Assembly (NCBI GenBank): GCA_000969725.1
Contig: JXSR01S005621.1
Direction: 5' to 3' (one strand)
Length of the DNA stretch: 23,699 bases
Source: Ophiothrix spiculata
Lineage: Eukaryota; Echinodermata; Ophiuroidea; Amphilepidida; Ophiotrichidae
Part shown: positions 1 to 10,000 of the stretch, piece by piece
Layout: each line of letters starts with the position of its first letter
Position numbering within the stretch: the stretch's first letter is position 1
The notes under the pieces: model-generated
Told to the model about the DNA's origin: nothing
Database searches by the model: none
Seen by the model: only the letters and a program-made list of their open reading frames with translations
Position numbers and translations under genes: made by a program

Positions 1-96
1 GAGCGAGCGAAGCGAACGAGGCGAGCGTAGCGAGCTGGACGCCGTAGGCGTCCGCTGAGGCCAGCGCGAGCGTAGCGAGCGCTGGCCGAAGGCCTC
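1..96. repeat. GC-rich hairpin-forming segment with GAGCG-type repeats
   Basis: A very GC-rich stretch in AT-rich surroundings made of GCGAGCG/AGCGAGC words. It holds a 7-bp-arm hairpin at 37-53 (GGACGCC, loop GTA) and a 9-bp-arm hairpin at 59-87 (GGCCAGCGC / GCGCTGGCC). An alternative pairing is GAGGCC (57-62) with GGCCTC (91-96). It could be the terminal or subterminal part of a transposon carrying the downstream gene, or the tip of an unrelated foldback element cut by the window edge. Confidence 0.6.
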
Positions 97-223
97 TTAA
101 CATAATGCACTGTCTGTGTCTGTCATTGTAAATGTCAATCAAATTTTCTCACTTCCTACGTCCCGCCCAGTTGATCGGAAATAGATCGATAATTGGTCTT
201 GTTTATCGTTCAAAATCAATGTG

Positions 224-231
224 TGACGTCA
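224..231. promoter_or_regulatory. CRE-like palindrome TGACGTCA
   Basis: A perfect CREB/ATF-type octamer lies 188 bp before ATG 412, in the only upstream DNA available for a promoter. One octamer can occur by chance, so its role is unproven. The rest of 97-339 is AT-rich with no clear TATA box. Confidence 0.3.
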
Positions 232-411
232 TCGAAAAATAGTTCCTCGAAACACATGTACTTAGTGAGCGAAAGTTGAGAATAAATTCTTCTGTATTTT
301 TACCTTTTTCTGTTTGTTTTATTATTCATAATATTTGTTATGATCACACTACACGGATTATTAGTGTTGCTGTGGACCGTCGGGGCCCTTTGCGGGCTTT
401 GCAGCCCTGCA

Positions 412-1059
412 ATGGCTACCCCAAGTGACAGCGCTGGACCGGTCAAAACCCCCACGAAAGCTTTACCTGTTCGGGTATGTATGATGTGTGGGGATTCAAT
501 TGCTACAACTACAAGTTACTATAAAGTGGATGTTGAGACAGGTCGTAGGAAGGAGAACAGGAGAAAGCTTGGTGAAAGATTCTCAAAGGCATTGGGTGTT
601 ACTGATATTGTTGATGTTGCGTTCAGACACGGGATCGCATCTAGTGTTGATAGTCACTTGTACGCTTGTACGGGATGTTGCAAGAAACTGGACACCATTG
701 AAAGTGCAGCCAAACTTAAGAAGCAGATGACGGAAAAATTCAATTACACCTGCACAAATTCAGTATCAAGTCTTGTTAGACAGAAGAGAATGGCTGTCTC
801 AAGCCCGTCCTCAACATCGTCAAGGCAGCCGAAGCGGTCATTGACGGATCATACCGAAGCACCAAAAACAATCCCAAGCAGAATCCCAACCCTTGCCCTT
901 GCACGTGGACCAAGATCACTTTTTGGTAATATTTCTAACATTCCAAGTGCTACCCAACAGGAGAGTGCAGAGCTCCAGTCTCAAGTTCATTTGGCTGACT
1001 GTGATACCACCGTGACATTACCTCCACAACTGAACCCATCTGGAATATCCAGTGTTCAA
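412..1059 (+). CDS. Exon 1: N-terminal CxxC/CxxC zinc-finger domain
   Basis: This exon gives 216 codons from ATG 412 and ends CAA|GTAAGT, leaving phase 0. It encodes a CMMC pair, about 59 residues of basic spacer, then CTGCC, which resembles a ZAD-like treble-clef zinc finger used for DNA binding or dimerisation. A Ser-, Arg- and Pro-rich low-complexity stretch follows. The donor is followed at once by a run of T that would encode poly-Phe if read through, so the longer open frame to 1086 is not coding. An upstream ATG at 340 is in frame and would add a hydrophobic leader resembling a signal peptide, which does not suit a zinc-finger nuclear protein. Confidence 0.75.
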
Positions 1060-4000
1060 GTAAGTGGTTTTTTTTTTTTTTTTTAAACAAATGAAATTGG
1101 TAAATATTTTCATAAGGCCAGGTAAAATAATATGTTTGTTTCCAGTAACCCTGCTGTCCACAAAAATGCACCCAAAATGCAAATTTTATCACTAAATATT
1201 TCTTCACCGCCCAAGGGCCAAGTTTTCCCTCAATTCATGTCGAGATCGCTGTACAACTCCATTTAATCATTTTGGCAACTTGCCAGGGACATAACAAGAC
1301 ATGAAGACAGCTGCATGTACCGCATATCACTGCCCAACAGGCACAAGTCGTTTACAACATTGAAACAACGAACATTAAAATTCAACTCAACCATTTTCAA
1401 CGTTGAATCGACATTGAAATTTTAATAATTTTTCAACCTCTTTTCAACCTACGAGTGAACGATCAACCCGTTTATTTCAATGTTGAAGTTTCAAGTTGAG
1501 TTAGTTATTTAGATTAGTAATCATTTGTGTCAAAAACATGAATAAAATTATATTTAGGTCATGGGCGATTCCATTGTTGCGGACGTGACATTCAGAGACT
1601 TTGGGACGCCACAAAAAATGAAAATTTTGACCTAAAAATTTCATCAAGCAAAGTCTCTGAATGTATGCAGCAAAAACATAAAGTATAACCAGATTATGAA
1701 AAACAACCTATCAAAGTTTGATATGAAACTGATTTTTTCAATATAAAGATGAAAGTATTTTCAGCGTATATGAGTAAACGTTGTTGCGGACGTGACACTT
1801 TAATGTTGCGGACGTGACATATCTGAATTATTTACTGAAGATGGCACTGCCATTCAGTGTGATGAACAATACACATATATACTTATTAGGTAAAATAAAT
1901 AGGAGATGATACAAATTTGTTGAATTTGTTGAAAACTTTGTGAATATCGTACATCAGAAAATATTGTTGCGGAAGTGACACCACGTGTATGGTTCTTTTT
2001 TTATCTTGGTCCAAAAACTTGACCAACTAGTCTCACATCAATTACTTGGTTGTCAGTAAGGAGAACGCATAGAAATAAAGTACATCCCTTCATTGTACCC
2101 GGCTTTACACCCCAAGTATGCCCTATTCAATGATGTGTCACGTCCGCAACACATCATTTATGACACTACATGTAATACATGTATGTAGATTGATGAAAAC
2201 ATCAGGGCGATTTCTCATTTATTCAAAGCCTCCAGTTATGAAATCCTAGTTTATACAAATTAAAATGATTTTCTAAGGATTTTGATGACAATTTGACATA
2301 CTTTAGTCATTCATGATGTTAGATGTCACTCCAGTAGGAAATTGTAAATACAGGAAAATATTTGACATAAAAATTCTTAATATTGCACTATCTACACTCC
2401 AAAATTTACAACTCACTTATTCATTGCAAAAAATAAGCAAACACAGCTAAAGAATCAATGTTATGCCAACCTGATTCCTTGTTTTACTATTTGTCACGTC
2501 CGCAACAGCCCAAATGTCACGTCCGCAACACCTGTATTAACAATACTTAAAAAAGTTAGTTCTGACTTCTCTCTATAAAATTTTGTTAAGTATGCGTCAT
2601 AAAACAGAGAATTATATAATTTGAATCAATCTAACGCATTCCTTAATGTTTAAAAAAAACTTTGTTGCGGACGTGACATTTTGGACCACCTACTTGATTT
2701 TGACTCTTTCTGGTACAGCGATAAAATTTGATTATTATGTTTGATTTTAAATTGATAATCACTATTTTATGTTGATGTTTGTACTCAATTTATAGACACA
2801 TACCAGAGTTAGTAGATTAGGAGCACTGTGTACATTTTGTGCAATTTTTAACAAAATCTATCATAGTTTGGACCACTGAGTATGGCTTTCAAAAACAAGG
2901 GTCAAATCTTAGATATTTACACAAAAACTGTTTAAATACTTAAATATGGACCTTTAACTTCAAATTGCTTTATTTGGATCACAAAAGTGAATTTTTATTT
3001 TTAACTCTCGGGTTGACATTTCGATGGAATGAATGTTCAAAACCTAATTGATCAAACCTTAAGTGTAAGTGTAATAAGTAAGTAATTTTTACATTGAAAC
3101 GTTTGTTCACCTTTCAACCCTTGAATTCGAAATTTCAACGTTAATTGAACGTTGAACGTGCCCGCTGGGTGCAACCTTGTTTAATGACACAAAATGACAA
3201 AATCACTGACCAATAGGCAATAATAATATGTTATCAGAATGTATTAATTCTTGTTTTGACTTGGGACCAGTAAACTATGACTTTGCATTTCCCATATTTC
3301 GTGTGACTATTAAAGGTTAGTCTGTATCTTTACCAAGTGATGGCAACAGGTATTTAAAGCAATAGGGCCTATATGTATGTAAGATTTTGTTTCAAAAATT
3401 GTTCATATAGTAAAAACATAAAATGGAGGAATGTGTCCTGTCTAAAAGCGTTTTCAAGTGTATTTTGCCACCAAAATAAAAAAATAGGGTCCAGAAAAAA
3501 AATAGGCTCGGGAAAGCTCACCCAATTTTGCTCAGTGTTTTTAATAAAATATTTTAAAAATAGTGGAAAAAGCACCCAAATTCGATATGTTACATGCTTG
3601 TATACAAAAAAAACCCAGATTTATATGTAAAAAAAAATATATTTTCTGACCGGCCGACTCAATTTTTCAGAAATTCCACTTGAGGGCAACACAACATTTT
3701 TTTTTCTTGGCCTTACAACCAGTTACGACTCATTTGAGATGAACGGTCACACACAGACGATGATTCAGGGGCTGTCTTTTGAATGCCAGGCGATCTGCAA
3801 ATCACTCTCCTCCAGATTTTTAGTTGAGCTGTTGGAGAGTGATTTGACATAATTTGCAAGGAATTGTATATTCTGCCTTACAAAAACAAATGAATTATAA
3901 AACATGCGGTTTTTAGTTTGACTATTTTTACAAACAGGTGCGACACGAAAACGGCCCACCTTAAAACGCATGGCCATAAGTTTAAGCTTACTTAGCGATT

Positions 4001-7000
4001 TTGTGCAAATTTTGATGTTGGAAAATTGGTCTCTAATAATAGCCCACCGCTCATGAAATGTTAGGTACCGCCCAGTGGGTGATTATTAGGAACAATACAG
4101 TACTCCGAATGATATAGCTCCCCACCCGGCTTGGTATATCTTGGTATCTGGATATTATTTAAAGCATAAAACTCTTGCAATTGTATCAGGAATATGTAAT
4201 TGGTCACGAAAAATATTACTTTATGAAAGGCCATATATCATTATATCCTTTTTTTTAAAAGCAATATATGTTTCATCTGGATACATCTTTCTCCAAAAAA
4301 AAAATCACTGTGGTATAAAGTCGGGCCAATAAAATTGGGCTTCTTACCAGAAAGTGTTTTATTATCAAGAAAAATTATTTTTTAGCTCCTAAATTTAGGC
4401 ATATTTTCAAACACTTATAAAATTTTCTAGAAACACTTTAATTTTAAAAGCCAACAAGAGTTTGTTGCAAATTTGATATAAGCTTTCATTTGATACCTTG
4501 TTTGTTAAAATTGAAGCATGGGAAGTATGAATGAAAATTCTGAGAAATCTGGCTATTTAGTGTTTCTAGAAATAAACGCAATAAAATTTGAGAAGTAGAA
4601 ACATTAGAAGTCTTGCATTTGAAAACGATGAAAGATATTTCTTTAAATCAAAATTTATGATAATCTATGATCAGTTTGCCATGCAACAAAACAAAAAATA
4701 GTTTCTTTTGTGAACCACTGCCACAGAAAAAAATTATTTTGTAAGGCCAAAGGAAAAAAAGGTTTGTCACAGAAATGATTCGCAAAAACGCTATGCGATT
4801 TTTTATTAATTTTTTTTAGAAAAATAGCTATGCGGTATGCGGGATTCTTTTATTTTTGTTATGCTCTAAAATTTTAATCGCCCAACTTACAGGTGTGAAG
4901 TTACCGCCACAGTCAATCAACACGTATGACACGAAAGTACGAAACAAAAAAGTTATAAATAAATCTTGCTTGAATTGAGAATAAAGTTATTTACCACGGT
5001 GGTCGATCGCTGGCTTACTATCGAGAAAAATAAAATAAAAAGAGGGCCAGCGCGTAGGTCTACGCGCTAAATTTCCTTTCACATAGCAATGTGCGCGGGT
5101 TTCTGAGACAAACCTTTTATTTATTTTTTTGGCCTAAATAGTATTTTTTTCAGAAATTTGCCAATTTTTGTGCAATTTTCATGCTGGCCAAATTTGCCAT
5201 ATGGTACAAAGTCTATGGGAAATTGGAAAATAAAAATAGCGTTACTCAAAAACGCTTTGATGGAAAAAAGTCAAAATTTGGAATACAATTTTTTTTCATC
5301 ATTCTGCACATTCTGTAAACTTTTGAACAAATTCTGTGCAGGACACCGTAGCCGTTAGAACCACCTTAAGTGTATGTATATAGGAAAAATTCTACTCTGA
5401 TGAATAAGAATTGGTGCATTTTTCTGAATTTTGGAGAGTGAAATTATTTTTATGACCTAATTATAAACTGCGACCTTCTTGCTTTTTCTGTAAAAAGTAC
5501 AGTTTTTAAATATTTTCCTTTATATCGTGATTACAGTGATTTGAGCCGTGCAATACTTGTATTTTATAACTCATCCATATATTCTGGTCATTTGATTGGT
5601 AATCTTAATATTATTGTAACACGTGACCATTTGTCATTTTTACTATCACTATATCATCCGTTTGATAGTCTTTATTATATCACGATTGCAGTGATTTGAG
5701 CCGTGCAAAAATTATTTTTCCATTGCACGGCATGAAACAAACTTGTGTGATATCATGATTAAAAACAAATATTGAATGCCTATTTACTTGCAGTAGTACA
5801 AAATATATCATTCGGTCAAATTTGGACTGATCCATGGATTTCACTCGGCTACGCCTCGTGAATTTGACCTAATGATATATTTTGTACTATTGCACTCTCA
5901 GGCATTCAATATTTGTATACTATCACTTTCATCCATTTGATAGTATGACCGGTGATAAAGTTGAAAATCCACCATTTTTGTTTTTGCTCATGTATAGGGA
6001 TTTTACATACAAAAAAAGTAGTCAGTGAAGAAAAATTTTATTTTAAATTCAATCGAGTTGAAATTTGATGGAAAGATGGAGACAGTGATACAGTTTATTC
6101 TGAAGATTACAGATTTGAAATCGGTTAAATATTTTTTGAGTTAGAATGTTTTTAAAACGTTGAACATATCAATGAAATCCATGCCAAAACATACAGTTTT
6201 GGAATGTGTGTGCCACGTAATGTAGTTTTAACCAAACGATGAACAAGGAATCTATGCATGAGGTATATTATACAAATATTTAATGCCTGAGAGTGCAATA
6301 GTACCAAATATATCAAGAGGTCAAATTTGGACTTTTCTATTTCACGAGGCGTAGCCGAGTGAAATGGATCAGTCCAAATTTGACCGAATGATATATTTGG
6401 TACTATTGCACGAGCATAGGCATTCAATATTTGTTTTATATCATGATATCACACAGGTATGTTTCATGCCGTGCAATAGAACAAACTATTGCATGGCTCA
6501 AATCACTGTAATCATGATATAAAAAACAATAGTTTATGTGTTATCAAATGACTAGAATCTATAGAGGACTTATATAAAACAAATATTAACTGCTTATATT
6601 CGTGTGATGGTAAAAATATACCATCCCTCATTGAAAGATGCATATTGTTCCAATCAATCTTTCAATTCGGGATGGTATATTTTTACCATCACACTCATTA
6701 GCACTGCAGTTAATATTTGTATACTATTTCACGGCATGAAACAGACCTGTGTGATATCATGATATAAAACAAATATTGAATGCCTACGCCTCGTGAAATA
6801 GAAAAGTCCAAATTTGACCAGGTTGACCTCATGATATATTTTGTACTATTGCACTCTCAGGCATTCAATATTTGTTTAACATTTTCTGAAAATTGTATGT
6901 ACTTCTTACATCCCTGTTGTATTTTTAAAACAACATAAATTTCCAAAAAACATGTAATTGTGTTATTTTTTTCTAAGTACTGTTTATTTCATTTGTGTTT

Positions 7001-10000
7001 CAGGTCATTGTACAGTACAAGTCTGGGGAGCGTAAAAGAACATTGCCCGAGGAGTACAAATATATAGGACATGCTCTTTGCCGTGGGACTCCAACATCTT
7101 TGGTTGAAGCATTGCTCAAGTCAAATGTGATTAGACCTATTGTTGTTGATTCACTAACCAAGGAAGTGAACTCTGAGTGTGACATTTTATGTTCCAAAGC
7201 CAAAACTAATCCGTCCTTGTTCAGACAATCTGATATTACATCACTTCTCGGCTGGTCATACTCAGCGCAAGAAGCTGAGCTGAAGGAAAGAGCTCCTATT
7301 CTTCATAAAGTACTTCAAGCAGCGGCAACAAATAAGAAAGCACTACAGAAGACGAACAAGGTATATGAGGATATATTAAGAGGAATGATGACCGCTGCAG
7401 GCACACTCCTATACATGAGGAGCAACAGAATGAACGCTCACGCTATGCTCACAGGTTTATCATTGAAACGTGGAAATGCTGACAGCATGGCATTCAAACG
7501 ATTACACCGACGTGGTTTATGTGCATCCTATAACACTGTTATAAGGAAGCAGGAAGAAATGGGACGAAATCATGATAAGCCTGTCCTAGACTGGGGGCTT
7601 CAGGTTGCAAGTGAAGCGTATGAAGATATTCCCGCAGACAAAAGACATCCCAGCTACCTAGTTGTAGGCGATAATATTGACTTTGCAATCAAGGCGCGTC
7701 ATACGACATCAACATTCCAACGAAAGGAATACCACCTGTTCAACTCTCTTGCAATCAAGAACCGTGTTTCATCATTCCATTTACCAGATAACATCCCTGT
7801 CAGTAACCCCGAAACAATCAGCATGTCTGAATTTCTTCCAAGCTCTGAAGATGAAAGTTGTTTGAGAGATGAATGGTGCACAATAGTCGGCAGAATTATC
7901 TGTGAGCATCTTGTTAAGCTGCAATGGATGGAGAAGTTCTTCCCCCAACACATCAAGCATCAATACTCCACTCAAGCCAAGAAGAAATCTGAAGTTGTAA
8001 GTACATTTGATTGTAGCATACATCTTTTCATCAATGATTCTGGAAAACCCTACTTGCACATGATTTACATTATACATGTATTTATACTTGTCCAAGCCTA
8101 AAAGACTGGATTTTAATATTGGTAGTGCACTAAGTTTTGTGATTTCCAATTTGGAGCAAAGTTACATAGTTTAATTTTACAGTATCTGCAATACTGTACA
8201 ATTTTGTAATATGATGATCCTCAAATCACCCACCCCCCCCAAAAAAAAAACAAAACAAAACAACAACAACAAACAAAGAAACAAACAACCCAGAAATACA
8301 TTTATAAATCATATGCAATGTACCGGTACATACTATAACATATTTGCACTATCATATGTTTTCATGATTTACACTTTAGTGGGGAGGGGGAATACTAAAA
8401 TGTTGGTCATATAACCACCAAAATAATATTCGGAAAATGTGTGCCAACCAAACACCTCCATTTGGGTAAATAACTACATGTGAAAAAATGAAATTGGAAT
8501 TGGCAGGTCATCATTAAATGCAGACTCAAATGATTGATAAACAGCGCCCTCACATAAAGGAATAACAGGTACATGTAGGTGCAGATGGGACAGAAAACCC
8601 CAACCTGAAGTTGCAACCTTCAATTTTTTATCAACCTACATGTACATTGAGAAAATGAGTGCACAGAGTTGTAGAGCTGCAAAAAACACAGCGGATTGGA
8701 AAAAAACATTGAAGTAATTTTACTTGATGAATTTAACAATGGGATCTTGTTAGCGCAAGGATTGGCACTCCAAAAATGTAAGAAGGCACTATTCAGGCAG
8801 ATGGCTTCCTACATGGTGAATTCATTTCAACAAGAAAGTTGTAAATAGAGGAAAATGTATTGCGGTGCTTCTCAGTTATGAATCATTATATGTAATACGT
8901 AATATGATTTTGCATATTGTTCACTTTTCTTCCTACCATTTCCACTTTCAACAGGTGCCACTGGGTATCATCATGGAGAATGAAAACACAAAAGATGGTA
9001 TGGCCAGTATTGTGGAGCAACTACACAAGTATGTACCTGGCTCTGGCTCGGTCAATCCACTTGTCCCAATACTGAGTAAAGGAGATTTGTTGACATGTGA
9101 GAAGGAAGCAAGTGCTTTGGAAAATCGTCGGGATGGTGAAACTGAAGAGTCTAAGTTAGAGGGGCTAATGCCAGTTATAGCGGACTTTCATGCATATGGA
9201 AATTTTCTGGAGGTACTTATTTTTTTTGTGTATTAAAAAAATGTAAACTGTAGGCCTGTTATTGGCTGTGGATACATGTGAACGGTTCTGAAATTCAGAT
9301 AGTGTACACCACCGTATTCTACCAACATATTAAATTTACTTCCCAGTACCCAAACACTAGAATTTTTCATAGCATAACAATTTTAAAGGGACAAGTTCAG
9401 CATCATCCCCAAACTTTTCCTTCATGAATTGTGAGATATTTAGAAGTAATAATGACAACACGCGAAAGTTTTATTATCAAATGCAAACTCTTATATCAAA
9501 ATATTTAGATACTCTTCCATATTTTTTTAATTATCGCTGTATAGACAACAATAAATCCTGTAACTATAGTTGAATTTTTAAAATTGGCATTTTCAGGAGA
9601 TCTACATGTTATCGCAATTTCCAAAAATTCTGGTAATTTACCGTTAATTTCTATCATATGGAGTGTAAATCCTCCACAATAAAATTTCAAATTTTGTCCA
9701 ATGCTCCTTTAAAGGTGCAATTTAATCCCCATTGGCTACTGTGTTGTAATTATTGTCGGGGCCCCAACAATAATTGCATAGCCGCACATTTTTCTCAAAA
9801 ATGCAAGCACATTTGAAAGAGTGGTTTTAGGATTGTAAGGTGGTCTTTGAGGTTGGAAAGTGGATCATGAATTACCCCTTACACTTATTGAATTTGATAA
9901 AGCAATATATTTATAATTTTCTTTCGCAGGTAAAAACTATTTAAAATTTTTAGAAAATTCATTCAGATTCAAGGCATTTTGTTTGGTAATTGCAGATGCA

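Larger units (their letters stand above)
1060..7003 (+). other. Intron 1 of the DUF6589 gene (5.9 kb)
   Basis: Bounded by GTAAGT and TTTCAG, phase 0. The short open frames inside show no domain or codon signal and are not genes. It contains the 1333-3169 inverted-repeat element, a partial repeat copy near 3354-3480, hairpins at 3799-3845 (AAATCACTCTCC arms) and 4033-4089 (CTAATAAT...ATTATTAG arms), a Harbinger-like MITE at 4745-5134 and the palindrome cluster at 5522-6875. Confidence 0.8.

Noticed and set aside
1-96. Bacterial contamination or bacterial REP sequence
   Set aside because: GAGCG/AGCGAGC words resemble some bacterial repeats, but the segment runs straight into the upstream region of a spliced animal gene and similar tips occur in the foldbacks here.
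1576-2678. CRISPR-like array
   Set aside because: The repeats are 15 bp, irregularly spaced and in both orientations, in a eukaryotic intron; this does not fit CRISPR.
6995-8101. Open frame of 368 codons as a complete gene
   Set aside because: Its start is a GTG inside the splice acceptor region and its end runs into intron after GTAAGT; it is exon 2 of the larger gene.
7781-8149. Antisense open frame of 122 codons
   Set aside because: It overlaps exon 2 on the other strand and shows no domain; it is a shadow of the real frame.
8211-8414. Lys/Asn-rich open frame
   Set aside because: It is created by the C-run, A-run and CAA simple repeats in intron 2.
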